Part shown: piece after piece, positions 51,701-62,100 of the stretch
Numbering within the stretch: position 1 is the stretch's first letter
How the letters are laid out: the number at the start of each line of letters is the position of its first letter
Source: Burhinus oedicnemus
Taxonomy: Eukaryota; Chordata; Aves; Charadriiformes; Burhinidae
Assembly: GCA_008921705.1 (NCBI GenBank)
Contig: VFFE01007127.1
Location: 953,472 to 1,017,471, forward strand
DNA length: 64,000 nt
Direction: 5' to 3'
The notes under the pieces: model-generated
Database searches by the model: none
What the model saw: only the letters and a program-made list of their open reading frames with translations
What the model was told of the DNA's origin: nothing
Translations under genes and position numbers: made by a program

Positions 51701-54700
51701 TGCTAAGCAAATGTTTTCTTCCAGCTCCCAGCATACAGCTCTGATGGCGCTCATTTAGTTCCCAAGACAGCTCTGCCAAGCTCAGCTCTACTTCCCATGA
51801 GTGTGTAGACCTGCTCTTGAGTGCCCCATGGCCCCACGCGATGCAGCGACCCTCACTGCTCTCATGGCAGGCAGAGATGCTCTACAGCATCAACTGGATG
51901 AAATAATACACATTGCCAAATGTTAATCTCCTTTTTCCCTTTCTTTGCAATTTCTATCATTGTTATGTGTGCCAAAACCAAGAGATATCCATGTAAATAT
52001 TAGTAGGTTAGCAGTAGGTGACTCATCCGTTTTTCTCCCTGATTGTATATTAGAGAGAAAAAGTACTTGGGAAGTTAGGGGTCTTGCCTCAGGAAAATCA
52101 GATTTGGTTCCTTGCATCCTTACAGATGTCCTGGGTCATGCTGGGCAAGTGCCCTGTTCTCCAGATTCCTAAAGATGGGACCTTCCTTCCTAAATATGGG
52201 ACCTTCCTTTCCTCCTGGGGAAGTCTGAGAGGGACAACACTCTCCAGGGTCCTGTGTCTGCAGAGCCTGGTAGCCAGGATTGCAAGATACTCTCTTTGCC
52301 ATGGCTACTTGAAAAAGTAGGAGCCGATCCAAGAACAAGATGATGGGAGCTATATGAAAACCCCCAACATATTGTATTTAAATGTCTTTCAGGAAATCAA
52401 ATGCATTTAGACTTCAGCATTTAAAAAAAGTAAAAATAAATTTCGGAAAAAGTACTTGTTTGCAAAAAAATCAACTTTGGTAAATATCTTAACATTTGAG
52501 TTTAAAAAAAAAAAAGAAAGGAAAGGAATATTTGTATTTGTTTGATTTCCAGTGCCAGCTTGTATTTATCAACAGATGGCTAGAAATCTTCTCTTAACAT
52601 CCAGCTTTAGTTTACTTGTGACTGGTCTAATCCTGTCATGGTTTTGTGCAAGTGACGTCCTTTGCCTTAAAAAGTCTTTCTCCTATTTACTCCTTCCATG
52701 TGCTGTTGAGCTGACTCAGTGTGGTCTTGTAAACATCTCCTTTGTTTTCCCAGTCATCTCAGTACCCTTTTTTGCTCCTATTCCAGTTTAAGTTAATTTT
52801 TCTTGAAGAACACAGGTAAAATTATTGACATAGATTAGCAAACTGATTAATGCACATTGCTCTGCCTGCTCAAGAAATGGAGTGCTGAAGCTCAAACAAG
52901 TCTTGACTCTCAGATGGTAAACAGTGCCTCCAATTTTTATTTCACAGAATAAGAATATGGCCCACCATAGTGACGTTATTGGGAAGAAAACTGGCAAACA
53001 GAGACTGTTTTGAGCACTGTATTTGGTCAGATTCAAATTTATGGGGCAAACTTTAACCATCAGTAGTAGAGCTCAGTGGGTTTTCAGGAAACTTTGAAAT
53101 CCGGGAAAGAGTTGTTTTGCTCAGAGCCTGGCCTATAAAACACGAAAATGTGAGATTCTCGAGTCATCTGAGGTTAAAGCCAGAAGTGATCATTCAGACA
53201 ATTAGGAGGAATGTTATTTTGATTTCCTTCATATTTGTGATGAAGAAAATAAGAATTGCTTTGTTTCACTTGTGTCAGTGATTTTGATTTAACCTTTTTT
53301 TTTGGTGCCACTTAACTCATTTTCTTGATATTCTAATCCACAGAGGAAGATCCGTGTGAATGTAAATCTATTGTGAAGTTCCAGACAAAAGTAGAAGACC
53401 TCATAAATTCATTGCAGCAGAAATATATCCTTCGGAAGCTGTCTCTGTTCAGAACTCAGTGGGTTGGGTTGTGCTTTCTGGAGGGGACAGTGGGGAAAGT
53501 CTACTTGTGGGGGAAGGAGGTTGGGTAGGTGTTCAGGAAGGTGGGAAACAAGACACTTGGATTATGAATTTGTGTAACAAGAAGAGTTCCTGCACCAGAG
53601 TGCATACCTACTGGTCTGACATAGAATAAGTACATCAAAAACAATAGACCCAAAGTAGAATATGTCAAACCATTGTAATGCAGCAATGAGCTGTAGGCAC
53701 CAAGACCTAGGTCAGTTTTTAGAAAGAAGCTTAAATGAGCCAACGTGACAAATGCCGAAGCATGGTCCATGCATGGGATGATGCTGCTACGTCTGCAAGC
53801 CACAGGTGCTGTGATGCAGGCCAGAATGCGAGGGCTGAGAGCAGCAGTGGCTAACACTGGACTGTGAGCACACGATACCACTGGTGAACACATGCAGCTG
53901 ATTCACTTAGTCGTTAAAGCTCCATGGATGGGCTTCTTTTTTACTGAAGGTAAATGTCTACAATGCAAACATCTGAGTTGGCTGTCTAAATTCATCCATA
54001 GCACTGGAGGGAAAGAGGGTTTTCTACAACAAACCACCTCTGACCATATAGTTGTTGGGCTGGATAAAGTCAGATGGATAGATCCAATAGTCAGAGGCAT
54101 AGGTCTAATTTCTCCCAGCTGGCTAAACCTCAGTTGTGAGAGACTATCTTTCATGTAACTGCTCACTGCAAGTATCTCCAGTGAGGTGAGGTGGATCTCA
54201 CCTGAACTGAGTTTGTGGGATTGCATTCTGCCATGCTGGATCCTGTCATATTGCACAGAGACCATAAATAAGTGTTTGAAAGAGAAACAAGAAGAAGAAA
54301 AACAGGTGTGAATAAGATGAAAATTTCACATGGGGAGAGAAACTAGTGAAACCTTAGGGTGGCTCACACAGGGCTAGAGAGATGTTGCATTACAGAGAAT
54401 AAGGAGATAATATAATTTTAAAAGCACTTTATGCACACATTTCTGTGCTTTGGTATGTCAGTTGCACAGTATATTTTCCACTCTTTAACTCAAATTGAGT
54501 GAAATCCATGCCTTATGTTATGCAAAAGGTCAGAGTAAATCAGTAGTTCTCACCCAGTGGGTTGCTGCTCCCAGGCACATCATGAAAAGCAATTAGTGAA
54601 AAGAGCAGAAAATTGCGACACACTATATAACTCTAAGAAAAGCACTCTGCTCCACTATTGACACAATCCATACTGCTCAAGGTCAGGAATTCTCTGTCAA

Positions 54701-55036
54701 CCACTCAAAACACACTCCAATCATTCTCACACTTTTTACTCTCCCTTTCATAGTAACTTTATAGACGCACGTAAGTATGTGTGCATGCATGAACATTTTC
54801 TACCTTCAATAGACGTTCATCAACCTGAACAGTTCTGGAAATGCCAGAGCAGGTGATGACAGCACTCCTCTGCTACCTGCTCCCAGCAAGGTAGCTCTGT
54901 TCGTTATCTGTTCTGCAAGCCCAGGGAGGACTTGAGCAATGAATCACTAACGTGCACTGTCAATTTTCCCCTTAACTCTTGCTCACTGGAAGCTGTGGCA
55001 AAAAGGATCGAAGCCCTGGAGAACAAGATCATCTAA
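33681..55036 (+). CDS. MATN1: MATN1, matrilin-1 (cartilage matrix protein), complete, 8 coding exons
   Basis: Spliced gene; exons 33681-33768, 36935-37281, 45139-45361, 47886-48011, 48292-48705, 50639-50791, 53344-53424 and 54987-55036 total 1482 nt, giving 493 residues plus stop, the chicken length. Order: signal peptide (about 1-23); vWFA1 (about 38-215) with MIDAS residues D45, S47, S49 and D152 and a sequon at N74; EGF (225-260) with six cysteines; vWFA2 (about 271-445) with D278, S280, S282 and D382; paired C455 and C457; coiled coil 458-493. From family knowledge it is a secreted homotrimer, or a heterotrimer with MATN3, that binds collagen and aggrecan in cartilage. The start has a gccATGg context and precedes a hydrophobic leader. 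MATN2/3/4 differ in EGF number. Transcription is expected to depend on SOX9. Confidence 0.98.
35199..35268. repeat. A/C-rich low-complexity repeat (CAAA/CCAA)
   Basis: A run of 11 A followed by irregular units of CAAAA, CCAA and finally four CAAA units. It may be a grown-out poly(A) tail, but no retroposon body was recognised 5' of it. Confidence 0.85.
35405..35490 (+). mobile_element. MIR-like SINE remnant (sense)
   Basis: CTTCATTTCTCACCTGTAAA followed by ATGGGCATAA resembles the conserved part of MIR (CTCATCTGTAAAATGGGGATAA). Only the 3' half of the core seems to be left. No target-site duplication is visible. It may be a chance likeness, so a profile search should decide. Confidence 0.5.
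36935..37281 (+). CDS. MATN1: MATN1 exon 2: first part of vWFA1
   Basis: Acceptor CCTTTCCAG, donor GTAAGC, 347 nt, phase 1 in and phase 0 out; residues 30-145. It starts [20 protein letters not shown], containing the MIDAS DxSxS motif, and includes the GTMTG loop that supplies the MIDAS threonine. It also has the glycosylation sequon N74-S-T. The exon ends SPNFNK. Confidence 0.98.
41495..41660 (-). mobile_element. CR1 LINE fragment (antisense)
   Basis: The + strand reads GGTTGAGGTTGGAAGGAACC, TCTGGAGGTCATATTGACCA, GAGCTGGTTGCCCAGGACCA and GGGAGACTCCACAACCATTT, all typical of CR1 3' sequence in reverse complement. It lies in MATN1 intron 2. The terminal repeat is lost and the ends are approximate. 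Confidence 0.9.
44610..44740 (+). mobile_element. MIR-like SINE remnant (sense)
   Basis: CTCTCTGTGCTTTGGCTTCT followed by CCATCTATAAAATGGGG closely follows the MIR core (CTCTGTGCCTCAGTTTCCTC, then ATCTGTAAAATGGGG). It is old and diverged. The ends are approximate. Confidence 0.6.
45139..45361 (+). CDS. MATN1: MATN1 exon 3: second part of vWFA1
   Basis: Acceptor TCTGTGTAG, donor GTAAGT, 223 nt, phase 0 in and phase 1 out; residues 146-219. It starts [20 protein letters not shown], with the MIDAS aspartate D152, and contains [20 protein letters not shown]. It ends [12 protein letters not shown]. Confidence 0.98.
45362..47885 (+). other. MATN1: MATN1 intron 3
   Basis: GT-AG intron of 2.5 kb, phase 1, between vWFA1 and EGF. 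No repeat or conserved element was recognised. Confidence 0.93.
47886..48011 (+). CDS. MATN1: MATN1 exon 4: EGF-like module
   Basis: Acceptor CTTACAG, donor GTATGT, 126 nt, phase 1 at both ends, so it is a symmetric, shufflable module. It encodes a single EGF domain with six cysteines at 225, 232, 236, 245, 247 and 260, including the [14 protein letters not shown] stretch. MATN1 has one EGF, whereas MATN2 has ten and MATN3 four, which fixes the paralogue. Confidence 0.98.
48012..48291 (+). other. MATN1: MATN1 intron 4
   Basis: Short GT-AG intron of 280 nt, phase 1, between the EGF module and vWFA2. Nothing further was seen. Confidence 0.95.
48292..48705 (+). CDS. MATN1: MATN1 exon 5: most of vWFA2
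   Basis: Acceptor TTTGCTTCAG, donor GTAGGT, 414 nt, phase 1 at both ends; residues 262-399. It contains [20 protein letters not shown] with MIDAS D278, S280 and S282, the GTMTG loop, and [20 protein letters not shown] with D382. It ends at AKKAKDL. Unlike vWFA1, the TDG motif is in the same exon as the DxSxS motif. Confidence 0.98.
48706..50638 (+). other. MATN1: MATN1 intron 5
   Basis: GT-AG intron of 1.9 kb, phase 1, inside vWFA2. Nothing further was recognised. Confidence 0.94.
50639..50791 (+). CDS. MATN1: MATN1 exon 6: end of vWFA2
   Basis: Acceptor GCTTGCAG, donor GTAAGA, 153 nt, phase 1 at both ends; residues 400-450. It encodes [20 protein letters not shown], then [20 protein letters not shown] and [10 protein letters not shown]. 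The sequence matches chicken matrilin-1 nearly throughout. Confidence 0.98.
50792..53343 (+). other. MATN1: MATN1 intron 6
   Basis: GT-AG intron of 2.6 kb, phase 1. It contains a two-copy 21-bp tandem duplication at 52166-52207 and an A run near 52504-52515. No exon was recognised. Confidence 0.93.
52166..52207. repeat. Two-copy 21-bp tandem duplication
   Basis: The segment TCCTAAAGATGGGACCTTCC is followed 21 nt later by a near-copy with AAATATGGGACCTTCC. It lies in MATN1 intron 6, and no function is evident. Confidence 0.75.
53344..53424 (+). CDS. MATN1: MATN1 exon 7: disulphide knot and first part of coiled coil
   Basis: Acceptor AATCCACAG, 81 nt. It encodes [20 protein letters not shown] and then INSLQQK, after which the leucine codon is split (T|TG). 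C455 and C457 are the cysteines known to link the three chains. The 3' border is not GT: the intron begins ATATCCTT, a U12-type donor. Reading on through it instead gives no match to the family, while splicing to 54987 restores the known C-terminus. Confidence 0.97.
53425..54986 (+). other. MATN1: MATN1 intron 7, AT-AC U12-type
   Basis: Starts ATATCCTT, the consensus U12 donor, and ends TTCCCCTTAACTCTTGCTCAC. CCTTAAC is a near-consensus U12 branch site about 12 nt before the terminal AC. Length is 1.56 kb, phase 1. An AT-AC intron splitting the coiled coil is a known feature of matrilin genes, so this is conserved rather than an assembly or sequence error. Confidence 0.95.
54987..55036 (+). 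CDS. MATN1: MATN1 exon 8: end of coiled coil and stop
   Basis: Follows the AC acceptor and completes the leucine codon. It encodes [15 protein letters not shown] and a TAA stop at 55034-55036. Hydrophobic residues at heptad spacing (L, V, I, L, I) finish the trimeric coiled coil. The C-terminus is identical to the chicken protein as I know it. Confidence 0.97.
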
Positions 55037-57170
55037 ATCCCAAAACAATATTATTTCCCTTCTTCCTAATGTAACAAAACCATAACTCCTTCACTTGTAA
55101 CGGAGGGCAGCTCAGCCACAGTACTATGTCCAGCTTGTATTTTTTTAAAGAGTCTAGTCTACCTGCATTTGTTTAAAAGGGAAGAAGTATAACAGTAGAG
55201 CAGACATTGTATAATGGGCAGAGCACTGTGTGTGACTGAGAGCTAGACCATGCTAATGTTTGTTGCATCGTATAGAGTGCATATATTACAAAAAACCTGG
55301 AAGATTTGTTTTTGATTTAAAGCTTAATATATATATGTGTGTGTTAATAAGCACTTGATTATGAGTTCTGTGAATCCTCGCTGTGTTCTTCCGCATCTTT
55401 TGTTTCTATGCATGAGATAATTTAATTTAAAAGTCAAAGTGACTTAAAATCAACCCAGATGCTGAGTGTAAAACGTCAAAGCCGCTGATCAGCTTATTAT
55501 TGTAAGCATGATGCATTTGTCAGTAAGTAGGTGAAATATATTAACGATCTCCGAGTGTGCATTGCAGACAAGATAGGATAGGGTGCTGCTGGTAGTTGGG
55601 TTTATCTATAGCTGCTGTACAATATAAAAAGAAAAACAGCTCAGCTTTCCTAGCCAGCGAATGCTCTCACAATGACTCAGTGAACTAGCACCTGAGCTAG
55701 ACCTGTTCCAGGTGAGCCCTGATAACGTGCAATGAGCCAGCGGCCGTGGCTCTGTATAACGCAAGGCAGTACTGTTAGCATCAGCCCCAGAAGACGTGCC
55801 CCTGCTCCTCAGCTCTCTGGTCTCCACGCCCTCAACCAAAGCTACAAGATGTCATTAGCACCTAAACCACAGGGAACTGCTGCTGGAGCTGCTGCCGATG
55901 GAAGCAGTGCCTTCATCACTGCGGTGACCAGAGGCTCACGAGCTCCTTCCTTATCCCACACCTCTAAGCACCTTCAAAGCCAGTAAGTTCATCTCAACAC
56001 TTTTCAGACTCTTCTGTTCATGGATTCCCAGCACTGGCAAGACAAAAAAGCAATGTGGGCTGGAAGTATCTAATGCTGCCTGTCTCCTACAGCTGTAGTC
56101 CGGCTAGGCGTGAAGAGGCCACATTTATTCATGGCACGATGGTGCACCATTGAATGTGAGCACAAGGGGTTGGGTTTGGAGGGGTTTTTTATTTTTATTT
56201 TTTGTATCAAAATATTTATACTGGAGACTATGTGAAAAGCTTTTCAGAATAACTTGGCCTATTCAGAAATGTCACCATAGCAGAGGTGTTTTGGGTGAAT
56301 ATTAAAAGTTTGCTGAAAATTTTTAGAGCGAATTTTGCTTATTTCTTTGTGCGAGCTTTGATGTACTTGCCTGACAATGCCACCTCTCTATAGTCTTGTT
56401 AGTGGGTAGGAAAGCCTCCATCTCATGTCACAACATTGTATTTCAATGCAAGAGAAGAAACAGGTCCATAGAGAAACTGTGACCTTTCTCTCAAAACAAA
56501 AAGTTTCTTTTACAACAAAAATCATTTGTTATACTCTTGGACTTGCAGAAATGAGACAACATGTTTTCAAGCATTAGTTCAAGGACTACAGTCAGTTCTT
56601 GATAGCAAAACCTCATCCTCTCAGTCAAATCTTGTGTACCCCAGACTCCAGAGTAACCCCTACCAACTCCTGAAGTTCTAAGGATAAGATTTCTGTCATC
56701 TAATTTTACACATGTAAAATCTAGACATCTAAGATTGAGCTTCATATGTTAGATTTGTTTCTCAATAGAAATAGATACCACAGGGCACGCTCGTCAGGAT
56801 TATCTAATGTGCACCTTTTAGTGTAACAAAGCAGCACCTGAGCCTATTTCTCTTTATAGATTATAATGAGTCCTTCAGACTTATGCAACTAACTTTTAAG
56901 CACCTCACTCAGGGCAACCGAGTCGCCTCTACTGCCATTCAAGTATCTTTTTCCTGTTTATGTGGAACCATTTTCCATCTTAAAGATAATATATTTATAA
57001 TGGGGGAAGAAAAACCTCCTCAGAAAGCAGAAGAAAAGAAGCTTCTGCATGTCTGGTTCTCAGCTTCTCTTTTGATCAAGGATGATCAGCAGCTGAGCTC
57101 CTGACCCAGTGCAGAATCTCACCTTGCTGTTGAATCACATTGTGTATCAGCACAGTGTTAGAGCCAATCA
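55037..57170 (+). other. MATN1: MATN1 3' UTR (length uncertain) and downstream spacer
   Basis: No AATAAA was found in the first 1.3 kb after the stop. ATTAAA at 56301-56306 is the first common variant noticed. A short (TA)n(TG)n stretch lies at about 55328-55344. A GC-richer patch near 55700-55990 contains overlapping open frames on both strands. The 3' end of the mRNA cannot be placed from sequence. Confidence 0.5.
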
Positions 57171-57495
57171 ATACTTAAAGGGGGCTTGTAAGAAAGATGG
57201 GGACAAACTTTTTAGTGGGGCCTGTTGCGATAGGACAAGGGGTAATGGCTTTAAACAAAAAGAGGGTAGATTAAGACCAGCTAGAAGGAAGAAGGTTTTT
57301 TTACACTGAGTGTGGTGAAACACTGGCCCAGGTTGCCCAGAGAGGTGGCAGATGCCCCATCCCTGGAAATGTTCAAGGTCAGGTTGTACTGGGCTCTGAG
57401 CAACCTGGCCTAGTTGAAGATGACCCTGCTCATGGCAGGGGGGTTGGACTAGATGGCCTTTAAAGGTCCTTTCCAACTCAAATGATTCTATGATC
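57171..57495 (+). mobile_element. CR1 LINE, 3'-end fragment (sense)
   Basis: Contains GGGCTTGTAAGAAAGATGGG, GATAGGACAAGGGGTAATGG, GGTTGCCCAGAGAGGTGGCA, CATCCCTGGAAATGTTCAAG and AGGTCCTTTCCAACTCAAAT, and ends ATTCTATGAT. It is 5'-truncated and non-coding. It lies about 2.1 kb downstream of the MATN1 stop. Confidence 0.95.
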
Positions 57496-59089
57496 CTGGA
57501 TGCATGCTGATACAAAGTGTTATACAAACAGGCTATGGAAAGGACTGGTGAGGAAGCAAGTGAGTAGCAATCCAGGAGGTGGCTGTGAAAATAAGGAGGA
57601 ACATCCAGGGTTGTAATGATTCATCTCATTGAGTCAGGAATAATGGATCCATAACTGTTGTAGGCGAGAAGACTCGGAGGTCCAGCAGTTGATCAAACAA
57701 GCCTATGTATCATCTTTTCACTGTTGCTTAATGAGTTGTTGATCCTATTGTCTCCCCCTGTTTGAAACTAGGCTTCAAGTATAGCCCAGAAAACATCAAA
57801 GATGATTGAAATATTTCACAATTCTCGCCATGGCCCCTACTGGCTTCACTGAGTAATAGACTGGGCTCAAAAATCCTTCCAGCACCATACGCCCAGGGAT
57901 AAGTCAGAGGGTTTTTTTTACCGTGACAAAGCCAGGAAAAGAGATAACAGCAATTCCTGGCCAGAGGAAAATCCAGGAAGCAACTGGGCTTTGAGAAATG
58001 CAGAGGGATCTGCGCAAACCACAGCTCAGGGGCTGGAAACCTCACTGCTTGTCAGGCTGATCTCAGCTTGTGAGGTGGGGATGAAGCTATGGGTGTAGCT
58101 GGGAGCCTCATTTATTACCCTCAGAAATGAGATGAGACTCTAGCTATGTTGAAATTGTTGTCTTGTGGCACAGGATTTCAATGAAAACAGAACTTTTTGG
58201 TCAGTAAAGTTACTGTTTCTGTCATGTTCATACAGCCTAGTACTCATTTGGTCCTCATGGAATATATGGTTTAATGTAATGTCCAGGCTCCCTGCCATAT
58301 TTGTGGTCTTCTTATTCTTTACTCTGTTTTTCTCCTTTTCCATTTTTTTCTATGTCTCTTCAATCTAACAGCTGATCAGAAGCAATTCACTCCCATCTGA
58401 AAAGGTGACGACAGCATTATTTTTCTTTTTTTTTTCAGCCATAATCAGTTTGCCAATCATGGAAATGAGCTCCTGTAGTTAATTTTCTCATATGCCTATT
58501 TATTCTTTAAATGCCTTGAAAGTAAAATTTAATAGTCTTGGGAACTAAAAGATGGATTTGATTTTAATTCTTGTCATGGCAGCCGTGGAAATGTCTACAT
58601 GATAAGATACTATTATTGTCATTCTGCACTTCGATTCTTTTGCCTGACTTCCCAGTAATGGGATAAATTCATGTAAAGGGAGGGCTGGATCTTCACCTCC
58701 ACAGAAAATTGCATCCCTTCCAGCCTACCTTGCCCATTGCCAGTTTAATCCAACAACTTCCATAAAACTCCATGCTATTCATGTATTTGGGGAGCAAAAC
58801 AATATCCAGCCCTTTCTAGGGAGGCTGATCCAGGTAGGACCATGCCTAGAGGCTAGAGACTCAAACTGGTATGTGAAGGGCTGCTATCCCAAGCATTTCA
58901 AACTGCTGCAAGCCACCTTGAGGAAGGACCTAGGAGTCTTCTTAAATCACCAAGTTCCTTGTTTCCAAGCAATACTGCTAGATGCTGCAAAGAAATGCCC
59001 CTACATGCAGACATAGCAGCTCTTGTTTTCAGTTTTTATACAATTATATCTGTCCTTCCCTAACTATCTTTCCTAGAGTTTATCTGTCC

Positions 59090-59122
59090 GTCCATCCATC
59101 CATCCATCCATCCATCCATCCA
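59090..59122. repeat. (CATC)n microsatellite
   Basis: About eight uninterrupted tetranucleotide units after a GTCCGTC lead-in, ending at CCAATCAGTC. Long enough to be polymorphic. Confidence 0.95.
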
Positions 59123-62100
59123 ATCAGTCAAGTAGCAATCTTCATATTTCTTTATACTATGGTCCTTACTCATTGGAAACCTCAATCCAAGCTAACCTTT
59201 TGGCATCACCAGGCCTACTTCACACAGTAAAATCCTCCTCAAGGAACAGAATAGAGGAGTGGGGCATAAATAATTTGCAGTTGTAAACAGAAATGAATGT
59301 TTTTCCAGTTCTCTGCAATGGCAGGAGGGCCAAGATATATTATCAGGCATAGAATTGCTTCTGTAACTAATATTTTGTTTTGTGTTACACATAAAGCAGA
59401 ACTAAACTAATTAACAATTATTTTTCCTCCCTTCTTGCTTCTCCTGGCTTAAAACAACAAAAGAGCTCTTGCATCTCCAAAGTCAATTAGTTACTGGGCT
59501 AGAACATAGGCTTTTGACATTGTAATTAGACTTCATTAATGGATCGCCAACGGCAGCAAGATGGAAACCTACTAGATGAGCCTCTCTTTGCATTTTCTTT
59601 CAGCTAATTACATGCTTATCTTGGAAATAAAAGATGCTGCACAAAATGAAAAAACCCACTTATATGTCCCAAATTGTGGAGTGATGGGCTTATAGTGAAA
59701 GCCTTCTTGCTGGAGGTTGTAAAATGATCCTTCTGCAGACACGGAACTTCTTTTCCCTCTCTTTTCTGCTGCGTCCTACATATGAGCAGTCCTTCTCACC
59801 ATGTTGCCACCAAGTCCCATGTTCCTTTAGATCTTTTGGTAAAATCATTTATAAAATGCCGTCCTTTTGTATGGAAAAAATCCTTGACCATTTTTTGCGT
59901 ACCTGCCCTTGGGTGCTGAGCATGCTCTCGAAAGACTGACGTCTCCACTGCTCCCAAAGGCAGGAGGAAGCTCTGTCTTCTAGCAGAGCTCTTTTGCCAA
60001 AAAGATCCCCCTGGGGAAGCAATTTTCTCATGCAGGTCATTGATATTATAACACAGGGCCATTAGTAATCAAATAAAAAAGTGCTTTCAATTAAAATGAG
60101 GGCTTCTAGCTTGGTAACATCTTTCAATAGCAATTTGTAACACTAACACAGTGTAATTGCTGCTAATGAATGAGTAGGTAGCAGACCAGTTATTATTATG
60201 ATTTTTCTCCAAGCAACATCAGGCAGTGAAACCAGGCTGTATGAATTTACTGTTCCTTGTGAAAAGCAGCGAGCTTCCTCTCTCTTAGTCCTCTGAGGTA
60301 ATTCAATGAACAGACAGTTTAAGGTGCTAGTAAATTTTTGTTGTGCAAATTATTATTTGTCATTTTATGTTCAACTTGGGAAGAGGTTTCAACAAGCCAG
60401 TGTACACTACCCTGTGTAATTCCTTTAATGATGAACTTGCTAAGGATCAGAGTTCTGGCAATAAATTGTAAGTGGCTTTATACTTCAGATAGTCATTTGG
60501 ATTTATTTATTTTTTAATCACTAATCATGACAGGAACTGTTTTGCGAGTTTACAATTGTTGTGGTATTTTATTGTTCTGTGGCCTATTTCCACTATTATA
60601 TACTGTGTAGATTAGAGTAGTGATAACAACAAATACTGAACAGTTATCTGTCCTCAGGTAGCGCTATGTTCTTTGGTGGAGAGCAGATTACTATCCCTCT
60701 CCTCTGGATGGAGAAAGCAAACCCTACGGATGCAGAGCAGTTGGCATTGTAAAGGCATGGTACGAGGTACTGTAGGGATGGGTAGGGAGGGCGAGTCCTT
60801 GCTCTCCAGGGCTATCCTAAGGCAGGTGAAGGCACGTAGGTAATTTTACAGCTGAGCAATGGGGTGCGTTACTTCCTACACCACTGGGCACATGCACACA
60901 TCTCTGATATTCCATCCTGGATGATGGAGACCTGTCCACAATCGACAGATGGCAGCTTTTGGCACAGCCTGCTGTGGAAGTCCCATCTCTGGGGTCACTA
61001 CAGACTGTCTCCACACCCTGCTCTCACACTGCACAGCTCTGTCCCAAACTGGTGTGAACTTTTCCTAATAAAAAAGTCCAAGTTCAGAGAGAGAGAAAGG
61101 TAAAAACCCTGTTCCTATGCTTGGAGCTGAACTTTGCAGCACAGACCACTGCAGGGTCATGCTACAGCCAGCTCTTTCTCACGGCCTTAGAAGGGGGCAC
61201 AGCTAGGGAAGAAGCCCCAGATACAGTCAGTGCAGGTGCCAGGGGCAACTTCTCCATATCTATCAATCCGCTGGAAACAGGGACTTTGGTACCACAGCAC
61301 AACCTGGCACAGGTCGGGCTGGTCACAGGCAGCAGGGAGCTGGTACGGCCGTGCCCTGTCCCAGAGCTCCTGGTGAATTAACGCGTACAGGCACCTCTGC
61401 AGACAATGAGGAACAGGAATGGCATTGCAGTGGTTGCACTCAGATCGTGTGCCAGGGCTCTTCGGAGTCTCAGGGACTCTGTTGCTAGACCTTTCATAAA
61501 GGCATAAAATTAATAAAGCACCTACATGGGGGAAACCACTTTCTGACCTTTCATACAGTCAAACTTCAGTGTAATCACTTTACACTTCTGCTTTTTATCA
61601 GTGTATCCACAAATTAGCCACGGTGTCTCACCAACTAATAGGAAGAAAGTAATTACTGGCGCTACTGCTAGAGCTGATAGCAAGGGCTACTTTGGGAAAT
61701 AAAGGATTAATTTCAAATATATATGTAGGAGATCTTGATAGCAGCAGGTGTAAGGGGAAAAGAAAATTTAAGGTAGACATAAATGTGGGAAGAGAGATAC
61801 AACAGTAGAAGTGGAAGTATATTTGGAACCGCAGTGCAATCTCTTTAGCATGTAGCACAGCGATAGAAACTTTGCAAACCCAGAGGTCGTTTTCTTTTAG
61901 TAATAACTGAACAAAGGGAGAAAAACTCATAGAGAGAAGGTAGTGACAGAAAGATGGGGTTTTTTGTGTCTCAGGGTCCTGTCCCCAAAACTAGAATTAG
62001 GGGTAGGGAAGGGTGAGATGAGACTGCATTAAGCCAACAAAAAGTCTGTCTGCTTAAAATGGACCATGTGAGATGACATGTTGCAGACCCCAAGTGTTGT

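Noticed and set aside
54540..54640. Resemblance to the terminal sequence of MER5/Charlie hAT elements (CAGTAGTTCTCACCCAGTGG)
   Set aside because: Only the first 20 or so bases look right and no second inverted end was seen.
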